In this document: piece by piece, positions 35,066 through 46,880 of the stretch
Layout: each line of letters opens with the position of its first letter
How positions within the stretch are numbered: the first letter of the stretch is position 1
NCBI RefSeq assembly: GCF_901543175.1
Contig: NZ_LR594040.1
Coordinates: 1,240,001-1,304,000, forward strand
Length of the DNA stretch: 64,000 nucleotides
Direction of reading: 5' to 3'
Source of the DNA: Streptococcus australis
GTDB lineage: Bacteria > Bacillota > Bacilli > Lactobacillales > Streptococcaceae
Translations under genes and position numbers: made by a program
Notes under the pieces: model-generated
Databases searched by the model: none
What the model was told of the DNA's origin: nothing
Seen by the model: only the letters and a program-made list of their open reading frames with translations

Positions 35066-37225
35066 TTACTTAGAATTTTTAGTGATTTTCCACAGTTTAA
35101 AATCATGGTGAGATACTCTTTGTTCAAGAGGGGGCAATTGCATGTACTCTCCATAGTCCGAGGTCAAAATTTCATGGTAGTGTTTTGGAATCATAAATTC
35201 CTTGCCTTCAAACGTTCCCACAATCACTTGTTCCAACCACTCGCGTTTCCAAACTGGCTTATTCATATCCTTGTAAATCAAATAATCAACTTGCTCGTAG
35301 TCAGCAACTGCTCTAGATTTAGCAAGCTCATCAATTTGCTCAACATACTTATTCGTATTTGTAAAATAGAAAATGACAACAGAAATATAACGAATCAAAG
35401 AATTCAGTAGACTTTTTGTGTTTGTAATTCCTTTAAAAGTATAACAACTCAATTGACGTTTCTTTATCAGTTTCGTCATCTTATTTTTAAAATCTGCGTC
35501 ATCTTCATAACCATCCACAGGGAAAATATCTACATAGATTCCCATATTGGAATCGATTCGAACATCCTCTTCTAGCAAGTAGGTATGGTTATCCTGCACT
35601 TTCATGAAGGGATAGACGTAGTTGAGATTAGTTTTATAAGACATGACCTCATAACGTTCATCTGGATGAGCGATGAGGTAATCTTGTAGTTTCTCATAAT
35701 CTTCTCTTAGCATGCAGATATCCATGTCATCATCCCAAGGAATGAAACCTTTATGGCGAACAGCACCAATTAGACTTCCATATGCTAAGAAATACTTGAC
35801 CCCAATTTTCTGACAAACTTCATGAATATACTCCATGATTCCAAGTTCCATTTGTTGAATTTCACCGATATCTGTTACTTCTTGGTACCGAACTTCTTCA
35901 TCCCGTTTGCAGACTACGAGCCCATAGCCAATCGCTAACCAAAAGATGATATTAATAAAGTTGGTCGAATACATAATCTGACTTTCAAATAATTGACCAA
36001 ACAAGATACCGAAGAAGAGAATCATAATCAATTTGTCAGTATTTTTTTTGGAAACAATCAAATAAGTTAAAAAGCGCTTGATTACATATCCCAATATAAG
36101 AACGAAAGATAATAATCCTAGGATACCAGAACTAACAAATATAGTGACAAAAATGTTATGGAAGTTCCCTCCAATGAGAGAATTTTGAATCACAAATTTA
36201 CTGAAATATTCTGTGTAGTAATCTGGAACATTTCGTACACCATAACCAAAAATTGGTTTTGCACTTCCCATCTTGATGGCATTTTTCCAAATATAGGTCC
36301 TACCACTTGGTGTTGTTTCAATTAGATGGAGTTCACCATTCTTCTTGATAACAGACGAATCAGTCTCAGCGTAGGACTGTCCTTTGTTTAAGTCAAAAAC
36401 AGTCGCAGTTTCAGATGAGATATAAATTGAAGTTGCATAACTCAATCCAATATTGGTTGCAGCAACCAGTAAACCAGCAACAATAAAAGTGAGGAATCGT
36501 TTAACGATACTCCCTCTTGTAGCAAAGAAACTATAGAGTCCAATCATGAGGAGCAAAGAAAGTGAAGCTCCTCGGCTTTGCATAGTTGCAAAGCAAACCA
36601 ATTGAATCACATTGTTTATTTTTAGATAAACGGAGTATTTACTTCCTTTTTGGATTAAATACATAGCCAAAATAATACTAATGTATGAAAAAATCGCACT
36701 AGCATTAGGATTGACAATCCCCCACAGACGTCCATTCATGACACCATAGTAATAAGATTGCTCTCCAATCTTAAATAGGATAAGGACTCTACTTACTAAT
36801 AAACCAAATGCAAAGATTGCGGAAGAGAAAGAAATGATTTGAACTGTATAGGCAATCCAGTCAAATAATTTTTTGAGTTGACCCGATTGTAACATGGTAA
36901 ATAATAAAACATAGGTTACCATGAAGAGAATTTCAGTCACATTCCCAATCAAATGTCCAGAGCGATTGAAAATAGCAGATAGCAGATGGCTTCCAGCTAA
37001 GAGTCCGAATAAGGATAGAAATTTGCGATCTACTGTGATTTCTTTCCACTTAAACAATAAGGTGTAGCAAATATAAAGCACTACAACTGCTGATAAGCCT
37101 TTATAAAGGGGATTTGCTACCTTATAAACTAGTGAACTCATACTTAAAATCGAAATAAAAACAAACAGATATGCAATCCATAGTTTTGATTTTTCAAAGT
37201 ATTCATCCATTTTTGAAAAATTCAT
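35066..37225 (-). CDS. Wzy/TarP-like polymerase fused to a LicD phosphotransferase
   Basis: A 719-residue two-part protein. Residues 1 to about 445 form a polytopic O-antigen-ligase/polymerase domain with about 12 hydrophobic segments and a Wzy_C-like loop (GYGVRNVPDYY... NFHNIFVTIFV, about 332-363). From about residue 450 to the end there is a full LicD domain: GSLIGAVRHKGFIPWDDDMD, then VDIFPVDGYEDD, and the tail MQLPPLEQRVSHHD. In S. pneumoniae the corresponding polymerase (TarP) is a separate protein. The LicD part begins close to the normal LicD N-terminus, consistent with in-frame joining. ATG 37225, after GAAGGAGTTG, was chosen over a TTG at 37231. Confidence 0.88.
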   Translation of the reverse strand: MNFSKMDEYFEKSKLWIAYLFVFISILSMSSLVYKVANPLYKGLSAVVVLYICYTLLFKWKEITVDRKFLSLFGLLAGSHLLSAIFNRSGHLIGNVTEILFMVTYVLLFTMLQSGQLKKLFDWIAYTVQIISFSSAIFAFGLLVSRVLILFKIGEQSYYYGVMNGRLWGIVNPNASAIFSYISIILAMYLIQKGSKYSVYLKINNVIQLVCFATMQSRGASLSLLLMIGLYSFFATRGSIVKRFLTFIVAGLLVAATNIGLSYATSIYISSETATVFDLNKGQSYAETDSSVIKKNGELHLIETTPSGRTYIWKNAIKMGSAKPIFGYGVRNVPDYYTEYFSKFVIQNSLIGGNFHNIFVTIFVSSGILGLLSFVLILGYVIKRFLTYLIVSKKNTDKLIMILFFGILFGQLFESQIMYSTNFINIIFWLAIGYGLVVCKRDEEVRYQEVTDIGEIQQMELGIMEYIHEVCQKIGVKYFLAYGSLIGAVRHKGFIPWDDDMDICMLREDYEKLQDYLIAHPDERYEVMSYKTNLNYVYPFMKVQDNHTYLLEEDVRIDSNMGIYVDIFPVDGYEDDADFKNKMTKLIKKRQLSCYTFKGITNTKSLLNSLIRYISVVIFYFTNTNKYVEQIDELAKSRAVADYEQVDYLIYKDMNKPVWKREWLEQVIVGTFEGKEFMIPKHYHEILTSDYGEYMQLPPLEQRVSHHDFKLWKITKNSK

Positions 37226-37246
37226 TTTCAACTCCTTCTCATGATA

Positions 37247-38218
37247 TTAGTTTTTTAATCCAACAATTTTCTTATATAGCCATGGAGAAAATACAAGTGA
37301 CAAGATAGCTATCTTACGAAATCTAGTAAAGTATGCATCCTTCCATATTTCGCGTCTATGCTGAATGATCCAAGTCCTTAATTCGACTTTCTCCTTTTGA
37401 TACTGTTCAGATGAGGTAAAGATAATTTTATCGTAAACTGTGATGTACGACCAACATTCTCTATTTTTCAATTCGTATTTTAAATTAGGAAAAGCTTGTG
37501 ATACTTGATCTATAATCTTCTGATAAACTTCTATCGTATCAAATACATGCTGATTAACAGATGTTGTCGCACTTCCCTCACGATGATCATAATAATAAAT
37601 TGGTTTGTCAATAAATACGCTACTGCATCTTGTCTTTAACAACAATTCTGTCAAAAACAAGGCATCTTCAGCTAGATGATAGCTTGTATTAAATTTTTCA
37701 TCCGCTAGCAGGTCTCTCTTAAACAGTTTTGCGACAGGAAAAAATGATGTTTTCGTAGTTATCAGTAACTCCTTCATGGTTTCTTCTGTTGACCAGATTT
37801 CCTTTTTTCTAGAATACGGAGGTAAATCTGTTATGATTCCATTTTTAATATGGTGCAAAGAAGCGATTGTAAATCCTACGGACTCATCATCATCAACTGC
37901 ACCAATCAAGATTTCCAGATAATCTTTACTAACGAAATCATCGCTATCAATAAAGGTAATCCAAGCACCAGTCGCCAGCTTGATTCCCGTATTTCTCGCA
38001 TTTGAGACTCCAGCATTTTCAAGATGATGAACCTTGACATTCTCATGCCGAGAGGCTAAATTGTCACAGATATCTGCACTTGAATCTGTTGATCCATCGT
38101 TTATTAGGATTAGTTCAAAATTGGCATAAGTTTGTTGAAGAATCGACTCCACACATCTCTCCAGATAAGCTTCTACATTGTAGACTGGAACGATAACGCT
38201 AATTTTTTCTCCCATCAT
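37247..38218 (-). CDS. Glycosyltransferase, GT2 family
   Basis: A 323-residue GT-A glycosyltransferase with N-terminal ISVIVPVYNVEAYLERCVES, the LINDGSTDSS loop and FIDSDDFVSKDYLE, the DxD-type metal site (about residues 91-96). A hydrophobic C-terminus (IAILSLVFSPWLYKKIVGL) suggests membrane association. It should add a sugar to the lipid-linked teichoic-acid repeat. The pneumococcal lic3 locus has two glycosyltransferases where this cluster has one. Two adjacent ATGs (38218 and 38215) are possible; the first overlaps the licD3 stop by four bases. Confidence 0.88.
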   Translation of the reverse strand: MMGEKISVIVPVYNVEAYLERCVESILQQTYANFELILINDGSTDSSADICDNLASRHENVKVHHLENAGVSNARNTGIKLATGAWITFIDSDDFVSKDYLEILIGAVDDDESVGFTIASLHHIKNGIITDLPPYSRKKEIWSTEETMKELLITTKTSFFPVAKLFKRDLLADEKFNTSYHLAEDALFLTELLLKTRCSSVFIDKPIYYYDHREGSATTSVNQHVFDTIEVYQKIIDQVSQAFPNLKYELKNRECWSYITVYDKIIFTSSEQYQKEKVELRTWIIQHRREIWKDAYFTRFRKIAILSLVFSPWLYKKIVGLKN

Positions 38219-39051
38219 GCTCCGTATTCTCCCTTATACTCTGTGTAACTCTTGTCCATGTCTGCTATAATAGCATCATGATGCGGTACTTGCTTATCTG
38301 CTGGTGGTGGTGTCATATAATCCCCAAAAGCAGTGCTGAGATAGGCATCATAACCGACTGGGATGGGCATCTCGGTTCCTTCAAATGGCAAGAAGAGATT
38401 ATCTTCAAAGGATGCGATTGAGTACTTGTTTCGCATGTAGCCAGGACCTGAGCATAATTCCGTGATTCCATCACTCTCAGCTAGACTGTACTTGGTCATT
38501 TCTTTCTCAGCTTTTTTCCAAATGCGATAACGTAGAGATTTTGGCGTCAAACCGAGTAAAATGCGACTTCCACATTTCATGACTGCACCATGCTTTTCTG
38601 GGACAGTTTGGGCGCAAAAGAGTGAATAGATCAAGGCCCAGCGGACTTGTTTCTTACGCTCAGCTGGATTTTTAGGATAGTAATCTAAAGGTAAAACATC
38701 CAAAGCCAAACCGTGTGGCAAATCTAAATCCTTCTGATAAGGCTTGATACAAGTTGTTTCCCTATCACGAATAGTAATAAAAAGGTTCCGATCGACAAAA
38801 TCCTTGTGACTCTTTGACAAAAAATACCGCTCATCTGCATAACGAGGCCATAATTCAACTAATTTTTCATAGTCCTTGCGAGGCATGAAAAAATCTAGAT
38901 CATCATCCCAAGGAATGAAGCCCTTGTTGCGAAGGGCACCAATAGCCCCTCCACCACAGAGATAGCACAACAAGTCATGTTCTTTACAAAATGCGACGAA
39001 ATATTCAGCCATTTCCAGACTACGAGCCTGAATCGCTTTCAAATCACTCAT
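38215..39051 (-). CDS. licD3: LicD3-like phosphotransferase
   Basis: A 278-residue LicD protein with GGAIGALRNKGFIPWDDDLD (about residues 33-52) and the catalytic Asp pair. LDVLPLDYYPKNPAE follows, and YMTPPPADKQVPHHD is near the end. By neighbourhood (upstream of a GT2, polymerase and psr) it corresponds to the pneumococcal lic3-region LicD3, an activity implicated in teichoic-acid precursor decoration. It is the first gene of the operon, with an extended -10 promoter just upstream and GAGGAGAG as ribosome binding site. Confidence 0.88.
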   Translation of the reverse strand: MSDLKAIQARSLEMAEYFVAFCKEHDLLCYLCGGGAIGALRNKGFIPWDDDLDFFMPRKDYEKLVELWPRYADERYFLSKSHKDFVDRNLFITIRDRETTCIKPYQKDLDLPHGLALDVLPLDYYPKNPAERKKQVRWALIYSLFCAQTVPEKHGAVMKCGSRILLGLTPKSLRYRIWKKAEKEMTKYSLAESDGITELCSGPGYMRNKYSIASFEDNLFLPFEGTEMPIPVGYDAYLSTAFGDYMTPPPADKQVPHHDAIIADMDKSYTEYKGEYGA

Positions 39052-39090
39052 GTCTCTCCTCTTCTGTCCAATAACGAGTTATATCGTTTT

Positions 39091-39096
39091 ATTATA
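39091..39096 (-). promoter_or_regulatory. -10 element of the licD operon promoter
   Basis: TATAAT on the minus strand preceded by TGG (extended -10), 40 bases before the licD3 ATG. No strong -35 is visible. Confidence 0.6.
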
Positions 39097-39131
39097 CCAT
39101 AAAAAAGCCTTAAAAATCCATCAGATACCGT

Positions 39132-39186
39132 AAAAAATCAAAGCTCAATCCACTCTTTTTACTAGTAAATAAAGCTTTGATTTTTA
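39132..39186 (-). terminator. Terminator after psr
   Basis: On the minus strand AATCAAAGCT and AGCTTTGATT enclose a 27-base loop with an internal TTTACTAGTAAA palindrome and run into T residues. Confidence 0.75.
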
Positions 39187-39197
39187 TTTATCTTCTG

Positions 39198-40472
39198 TTA
39201 TCTCAAGCCCATCTGAGCGAGTTTAGTCTGATATTTGTTTTGGTCGACAAGTAGACCCTGTCCTCCGTAGACATCATAAGCGTCTACCCAATCACCAAGT
39301 TCTGGCACTGTGAGTTTTTCAATACCATTCTGTGCGCCTTCGATAACTGACAAACCATTGGTCAACAAGAAGCTATACGGTAAATTGGTTGAAGTCATTC
39401 CAAAGACCTTTCCAAGCGCCTCTGAACCTGTAAAGAGTTTGGTTGGGTCCTTGATTTGTTGAAGAATAGCTGTCATGACCTGTTGCTGTCTTCGTGTACG
39501 TCCATAGTCTCCCTCATCATCATCACGGAAGCGGGCATAGTTAAGTAAGGTTGAGCCATTCATTTGTTGTTTGCCAGCACGAATCGTTTGAGTTGGTGAT
39601 TCCGTTTCTGTCGCATGAAGGTCATCTCCAACTGTAGCTTCTGTCAGAGGTTGACCATTCAGAGTTGAAAATTGAGCATCGATGGTCACTCCGTCAGGGA
39701 AAAGAGTGTCAATCGCAGTTGCAAAGGCTTGAAAGTCTACTAGTGCGTAATATTTTATGTCCAGATCAAAGTTATCCTTCAAGACCTTACGAACCAACTC
39801 AGCTCCTTTTTTATTGTCCTGCTCACCTAGTTCATAAGCAAGATTTAACTTATGATCTTTCTGATTTTTACCTCCTAAAACCTGACTATAACCATCTATA
39901 TAAACCAGATTGTCCCGCATGAAACTGACCAGTTTGATTTTTTTGTCTGAACCACTTACATTCAAAACCATGATGGAATCCGTTCGCGTCTCAGCACTGT
40001 TTTGGCCAATCCGTCCATCTGTCCCCAGAATCAAGATATTGACTCCATCTCTCGTGTCTTGACCATTAAAAACTTCAACCTGAGCTGCCCGTGCATTGGA
40101 AGGATTTTTGGCAGAATTTGTGGACTGGAAACCTCGAAGAAACATAAAAATCATGCCTGCAGCTACACAGGTTATTAGCAATAAAAGCCAAATTAGAAGT
40201 CGTTTAAAAAATCTTCTTGGTTTCTTCTTTTTCACTTTTGGAAGAGAGGGAATTTTCTGATGTCTATTCGAGCGACTTTGGTTGGAATATTGTGGAATCC
40301 CAAGATCCGTCCCTCGATTTTCTTCCTGTTCATTAGAGTTAGATTCGCCATCCATTTTTCTTTTCAGATAGTCAAATTCTCTCTTTTCTCTGTCATTTAG
40401 GTAGTGAATATTCTTAAAAAGATAGTCATAGCGTAACTGCTCATGATGACTTAAAGGGCTGTTTTTACTCAT
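39198..40472 (-). CDS. psr: LCP (LytR-CpsA-Psr) family cell-wall ligase
   Basis: A 424-residue type II membrane protein: a cytosolic N-terminal part (about residues 1-90, rich in basic residues), one transmembrane helix (about 91-113) and an extracellular LCP catalytic domain. The domain has ILILGTDGRIGQNSAETRTD, KLVSFMRDNLVYIDG and YARFRDDDEGDYGRTRRQQQ, which carry the conserved Arg/Asp residues binding polyprenyl phosphate. LCP enzymes attach teichoic acid or capsule to peptidoglycan. Its ATG overlaps the pheA stop by four bases, so it is the last gene of the aromatic operon, next to the teichoic-acid cluster. Confidence 0.93.
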   Translation of the reverse strand: MSKNSPLSHHEQLRYDYLFKNIHYLNDREKREFDYLKRKMDGESNSNEQEENRGTDLGIPQYSNQSRSNRHQKIPSLPKVKKKKPRRFFKRLLIWLLLLITCVAAGMIFMFLRGFQSTNSAKNPSNARAAQVEVFNGQDTRDGVNILILGTDGRIGQNSAETRTDSIMVLNVSGSDKKIKLVSFMRDNLVYIDGYSQVLGGKNQKDHKLNLAYELGEQDNKKGAELVRKVLKDNFDLDIKYYALVDFQAFATAIDTLFPDGVTIDAQFSTLNGQPLTEATVGDDLHATETESPTQTIRAGKQQMNGSTLLNYARFRDDDEGDYGRTRRQQQVMTAILQQIKDPTKLFTGSEALGKVFGMTSTNLPYSFLLTNGLSVIEGAQNGIEKLTVPELGDWVDAYDVYGGQGLLVDQNKYQTKLAQMGLR

Positions 40473-41313
40473 AGGCTCTCCTTTCCTAAATCCCTAATAG
40501 TGAAAATAGGGTAGGTTCCCAGTATCTTGTACTGGATCCCAATTGTTTCAAGTTCTTGTCTGGCAAAATGAACCAGCTCTTTTACACTATAATCCACATC
40601 GATGATGAAAAAGTACTCACCTAGTGCCGTTTTGAGGGGACGACTTTCTATCTTGGTTAAGTCAATACCTCGCCAAGCGAAGGTTGAAAGAGCCTTGTAG
40701 AGGGCACCTGGAAGGTTGTCCGGTAAGGTTAAGGCCAAACTCATTTTTTCAGTTTGTGATCGCAAAGGGATAGTGGGAATCTCGGATCCTAAAACCCAAA
40801 AACGCGTGAAATTGGCTTCCATTTCTTGGATATCTTCTGCTATCAATTCCAATCTATACTCAGCAGCGGAGTTTCTAGGGGCAATAGCTGCAAAAGGCTG
40901 GTCTGGATGTTCAGCGATAAAGCGGGCTGCATAGGCTGTACTTGCTGTCACTTCAAGCTGAGCTTCTGGATAATGCTCCTCTATGAATTTCTTTCCCTGA
41001 GCCAGAGCTTGTGGGTGTGAAATAATTTTTTCAATCTTAGCATGACCAGGAACTGCCATCAGTTGCTGATGAATGGGTTGTACTATTTCTGCAACAGCCT
41101 GAATGTTCGCCTGATGAAAAAGATAGTCCAAGCTTTCATGCACACTTCCCTCAATGGAGTTTTCAACTGGCACCACAGAATAGTCCACCAAACCTTGCTC
41201 ATAGGCCTTAATAACATCTGTAATGTTGGCAAAGGCTTGTAATTCCTCATCAGGAAAAGCAGTCTGCACGACGTGGTGCGAAAAAGATCCCTTAGGACCT
41301 AGGTAGGCAATTC

Positions 41314-41317
<4 letters not shown>
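40469..41317 (-). CDS. pheA: Prephenate dehydratase
   Basis: A 282-residue prephenate dehydratase that converts prephenate to phenylpyruvate for phenylalanine synthesis. MRIAYLGPKGSFSHHVVQTA starts the catalytic domain. VVPVENSIEGSVHESLDYL and the FTRFWVLG motif (TRF) are present. A C-terminal ACT domain has the phenylalanine-binding ESRPLKTALGEYFFIID. The longer frame would start inside aroK; ATG 41317, overlapping the aroK stop as ATGA, was chosen. Confidence 0.96.
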
Positions 41318-43156
<1,839 letters not shown>

Positions 43157-43495
43157 CTATTTCAATAATTCTGAAACAGGTTCAAAGACAATTTTTTCAA
43201 TGTCTGAAAGGTAAATGGATAATTGTTGCTGTTTGGCAAAGAAATCTGACAAAAGAGCGTTCTCTTGGATTTGCTTGCTGAAAGACTGCATCTTTTCTTG
43301 GAAAGAGGCATCTGGCATTTGTCCAGTTTGAGCCATGACTTGGATTTCTTGCTGGAAAGCGAGGTAGTCTGCAAAAATCTTGTTGGCTTGATCATCTGCT
43401 TGGATGGCATCTTTCGCTGCCTTGACAGCCTTGTATTCTGGTAATTCGCGTAGACCGCGACTGAGTTCATTTGCACTATCGTAAATATTTGACAT
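43157..43495 (-). CDS. ylbF: YlbF/YmcA-family RNase Y specificity factor-like protein
   Basis: A 112-residue helical protein of the YlbF/YmcA family (PF06133). In B. subtilis these proteins (with YaaT) form a complex that affects RNase Y targeting and competence or biofilm. Helical segments include the AYQA-like [20 protein letters not shown] and a coiled C-terminus. There are no enzymatic motifs. Inside the aro operon, ten bases after tyrA, it may be co-transcribed for convenience rather than function. An RBS GGAGA precedes the ATG. Confidence 0.88.
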   Translation of the reverse strand: MSNIYDSANELSRGLRELPEYKAVKAAKDAIQADDQANKIFADYLAFQQEIQVMAQTGQMPDASFQEKMQSFSKQIQENALLSDFFAKQQQLSIYLSDIEKIVFEPVSELLK

Positions 43496-43505
43496 GATTT
43501 TCTCC

Positions 43506-44609
43506 TTATTTGATGACGACTGTGTAGTCCGTATTTTCTGAAATTAAGCGCTCAGCTCGTTCCAGATCCTGAGCATTTTTAAAGGAAATTTGTAGAATCC
43601 CGTGAACATCCTCACGGTTTTCTTCGTTGATGTGAATGTTGACCAAGGAAGTTCCCCGTAGCAATTCCAAAATCCGCAAGATGACATCTTCTTCATCGGG
43701 AACGTCGACATAGAGGTCGTAAGAGCTATCCACACCACCACGCTTATGGATTTCCATAGCCTGCCGTTGCGCACGCGCTTGATTGAAGAAATTCCAGATT
43801 TGCTCTTCATCTCCCTCACTGATGGCCTGACCAATCGCTTCCAAGCGCTCCTTGAAATCCGCAATTCGCTCTAGAATGGTCTCACGATTGGACAAGAGAA
43901 TAGAAGTCCACATACCCGGCTCACTCTCCGCAATCCGAGTCATATCTCGAAAACCACCCGCCGCAAAGCGTCTTGCCATCTCATGTTCTTGAGCATAAAC
44001 TGCCGTCTGCTCCATGAGACCTGATGCCAAGATATGGGGAAAATGGCTAATCTGTGAAGTTACTCGATCATGCTCCTTGGCATCAATCTCGATAAAACGA
44101 GCATGAAGGCCTGAAAGCAAGTCCTTCATTTCCTCAAGTGTGTCAGGACTTGTCAGGCTCGAAGGTGTGAAGATATAATAGGCATTTTCAAAGAGATTAA
44201 CATCTGCAGAGGCGGCTCCTGTCTTGTGGCTACCAGCCATGGGATGGGCCCCAACAAAGCGAACAGGCTTGCCAGCCAAATACTGCTCCGCTGTATCCAC
44301 AATGGCTGACTTGGTCGAGCCAGCATCCGAGATAATGACGCCTTCTTTCAAGTCTAAATCTGCCAGCTCCTTAATAAAAGCAATGGTCTGCTTGATTGGC
44401 AAGGTCAAGATGATGACATCTGCTAGGGGAGCGAAACTGGCAAAATCATCCGTCGCACAGTCAATCATCCCCCGCTCCAAGGCAATGTCTCTCGAAGCCT
44501 GACTGCGATTATAACCCAAAATTTCATAATCCGGATGATCGCGCCTGATACCGAGCGCCATCGAAGCACCAATCAAACCGAGACCTGCGATATAGATGGT
44601 TTTTGCCAT
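43506..44609 (-). CDS. tyrA: Prephenate dehydrogenase
   Basis: A 367-residue NAD-dependent prephenate dehydrogenase for tyrosine synthesis. The Rossmann motif is [14 protein letters not shown] (about residues 8-21). The substrate segment is [13 protein letters not shown] (about 120-132), with the catalytic His in [12 protein letters not shown]-terminal ACT domain (about 295-367) fits tyrosine feedback. It lies nine bases after aroC. Confidence 0.95.
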   Translation of the reverse strand: MAKTIYIAGLGLIGASMALGIRRDHPDYEILGYNRSQASRDIALERGMIDCATDDFASFAPLADVIILTLPIKQTIAFIKELADLDLKEGVIISDAGSTKSAIVDTAEQYLAGKPVRFVGAHPMAGSHKTGAASADVNLFENAYYIFTPSSLTSPDTLEEMKDLLSGLHARFIEIDAKEHDRVTSQISHFPHILASGLMEQTAVYAQEHEMARRFAAGGFRDMTRIAESEPGMWTSILLSNRETILERIADFKERLEAIGQAISEGDEEQIWNFFNQARAQRQAMEIHKRGGVDSSYDLYVDVPDEEDVILRILELLRGTSLVNIHINEENREDVHGILQISFKNAQDLERAERLISENTDYTVVIK

Positions 44610-44618
44610 AAGGACTCC

Positions 44619-45785
44619 TTAATAGTTCTTTGTATAGTCTCGGTGTTTAGCTACCGCTTCTTTTAATTCCTCTAGATTGTCAGATGAGAATTTTTCAAGG
44701 ATTTCTTGTGCCAAAACTGTTGCCACAACAGCCTCCATGACAACACCAGCTGCTGGCAGAGCGGTCGGATCACTTCTCTCCACCGTTGCCTTGTAGGGTT
44801 CATGAGTCTCGATATCCACACTCATAAGAGGCTTATAAAGAGTAGGAATGGGTTTCATTACTCCACGAACAACAATTGGTTGCCCATTGGTCATACCACC
44901 TTCAAAACCTCCTAGATTATTGGTACGACGGGTATAGCCGTCTTCTTTAGACCAGAGAATTTCGTCCATGACTTGGCTGCCTTTACGGTAACCAGCTTCA
45001 AAGCCAAGACCAAATTCCACCCCTTTAAAGGCATTGATAGATACAACTGCCTGAGCCAATCGCGCATCCAATTTTCTGTCCCATTGAACATAGGAACCGA
45101 GGCCGACTGGAACACCTCCGACAACTGTCTCAACAACTCCACCGATGGTATCACCGTCACGCTTGATTTGGTCAATATAGTCCTTGATTTCCTGTTCCCG
45201 TTCTTGATTAACAATAGAAACTTCAGACTGGGCAGCTCGTTCCTTAATCTCCGCAACAGTCAGATTTTCAGGTACATCGATTTCCTTACCACCAAAGACC
45301 ACGACATGATTAGCAATCTCCATATCCAGTTCAGCCAAGAGACGTTTGGCTACTGCTCCCACTGCTACTCGCATGGTTGTTTCACGAGCTGATGAACGCT
45401 CCAAGGAATTACGCAAATCATTAAAACGGTACTTGATGCCCCCAACCAAATCGGCATGACCTGGCCGAGGATGAGTGATTTTTCGCTTGCTTTTAAGGCG
45501 GTCTTCAATGTCCTCAGCAGACATGATATCCAGCCATTTTTGGTGGTCTTTATTGACGACATCCATGGTAATAGGAGCCCCAGTCGTCTTCCCATGGCGA
45601 ACACCCGAAGTAAAGACAACCTGGTCACTCTCAATTTTCATACGACCACCACGACCATATCCACCTTGACGACGTTTCAAATCTTCGTTTATATCTTCTG
45701 TAGTTAAAGGTAGACCTGCTGGAATTCCTTCAATTATAGCTGTCAGACGGGGTCCGTGTGATTCTCCTGCAGTTAAATATCTCAT
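44619..45785 (-). CDS. aroC: Chorismate synthase
   Basis: A 388-residue FMN-dependent chorismate synthase, making the branch-point compound from EPSP. Signatures are [19 protein letters not shown] near the start, [14 protein letters not shown] (about 133-146) and [17 protein letters not shown]. The gene starts nine bases after aroB. Full length for the family, with an intact C-terminus. Confidence 0.96.
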   Translation of the reverse strand: MRYLTAGESHGPRLTAIIEGIPAGLPLTTEDINEDLKRRQGGYGRGGRMKIESDQVVFTSGVRHGKTTGAPITMDVVNKDHQKWLDIMSAEDIEDRLKSKRKITHPRPGHADLVGGIKYRFNDLRNSLERSSARETTMRVAVGAVAKRLLAELDMEIANHVVVFGGKEIDVPENLTVAEIKERAAQSEVSIVNQEREQEIKDYIDQIKRDGDTIGGVVETVVGGVPVGLGSYVQWDRKLDARLAQAVVSINAFKGVEFGLGFEAGYRKGSQVMDEILWSKEDGYTRRTNNLGGFEGGMTNGQPIVVRGVMKPIPTLYKPLMSVDIETHEPYKATVERSDPTALPAAGVVMEAVVATVLAQEILEKFSSDNLEELKEAVAKHRDYTKNY

Positions 45786-45794
45786 AGGCTCTCC

Positions 45795-46862
45795 TTATTT
45801 TACCAAGTAGTCTTTCATCTCTTCTAGGGAAACAGGGTGAATGGTCGCCGAACCAAGCTCTGGCACCAAGACCAATTTCAAGGTGTTCCCACGCGCTTTC
45901 TTGTCATGAGTCAAAGCCTGATAAAGCTTTTCAATATCCCAGTTTTCATAATCAACTGGCAAGCCAAATTTCTGACACATAGCTGTGATGGACTGGGTTA
46001 TACCAGCTGGCATAAGGCCTTTTTCCTCAGCAACCTTGGAAATCTGCACCATTCCCATGGCAACAGCCTCTCCATGCATAACTTTTCCATAACCTGCCGT
46101 TGCTTCTATGGCATGGCCAATGGTGTGCCCAAAATTGAGGTAAAGTCGGATACCATTGTCCAACTCATCCTCTACTACCATCTTGCGCTTAACTTGGCAA
46201 GAATGTTCAATCAAAGTCTCTGCATGTTCCAAAATGCTTTCTACAGAACCATCTAACTCCGTCAAGAGAGCCCATAGTTCCACATCCTCAATCGAACCAT
46301 ACTTGATGACCTCACCCATCCCCTCAATCAACTCTCTTTTTCCAAGCGTTTCTAGGACAAGCGGATCAATCAGAACCCCATCAGGTTGGGCAAAAGTTCC
46401 CACCATATTCTTAGCAAAAGGGGTGTTGACACCCGTCTTACCACCGATAGAAGAATCTACCTGGGCTGTCAAACTAGTCGGAATCTGAACAAAGTGAATT
46501 CCACGCATATAGGTAGAAGCTACAAAGCCAGCCAGGTCCCCAACGACACCACCACCAAGGGCCACAATCCCATCGCTACGAGTCAGACCTTGCTTGACTA
46601 GAAATTCATAGACCTTCTGAACAGTAGTTAAATTCTTTCTTTCTTCACCTTCTAAAAAGTCAAAAACAGCTACCTGAAAACCAGCATCTTCTAAGCTGAG
46701 CTTGACCTTCTCTGCATAGAGTGAGCCCACGCGGTTGTCTGTTACGATAACCACTTTTTGCGGTTGCCAGAGTTCTCGCAACCATTGACCTGCTTGCGAT
46801 AGACAACCTTTTTCAATCTGAATATCATAAGGATGATGCGGAATATCGATTCTGATTTTCAT
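45795..46862 (-). CDS. aroB: 3-dehydroquinate synthase
   Basis: A 355-residue NAD/zinc enzyme that cyclises DAHP to 3-dehydroquinate. It shows [20 protein letters not shown] (about 98-117), [18 protein letters not shown], and the metal ligands Glu in [13 protein letters not shown] and His in [11 protein letters not shown] and HGEAVAMG. It begins 18 bases after aroE. No DAHP synthase gene is in the window, so the first step is encoded elsewhere. Confidence 0.96.
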   Translation of the reverse strand: MKIRIDIPHHPYDIQIEKGCLSQAGQWLRELWQPQKVVIVTDNRVGSLYAEKVKLSLEDAGFQVAVFDFLEGEERKNLTTVQKVYEFLVKQGLTRSDGIVALGGGVVGDLAGFVASTYMRGIHFVQIPTSLTAQVDSSIGGKTGVNTPFAKNMVGTFAQPDGVLIDPLVLETLGKRELIEGMGEVIKYGSIEDVELWALLTELDGSVESILEHAETLIEHSCQVKRKMVVEDELDNGIRLYLNFGHTIGHAIEATAGYGKVMHGEAVAMGMVQISKVAEEKGLMPAGITQSITAMCQKFGLPVDYENWDIEKLYQALTHDKKARGNTLKLVLVPELGSATIHPVSLEEMKDYLVK

Positions 46863-46880
46863 AGTAGGGTCTCCTTTTCA

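Noticed and set aside
35066..37225. Sequencing or assembly error joining two genes
   Set aside because: Both domains are complete and in frame, with similar composition and no extra or missing junction residues; still best checked by resequencing.
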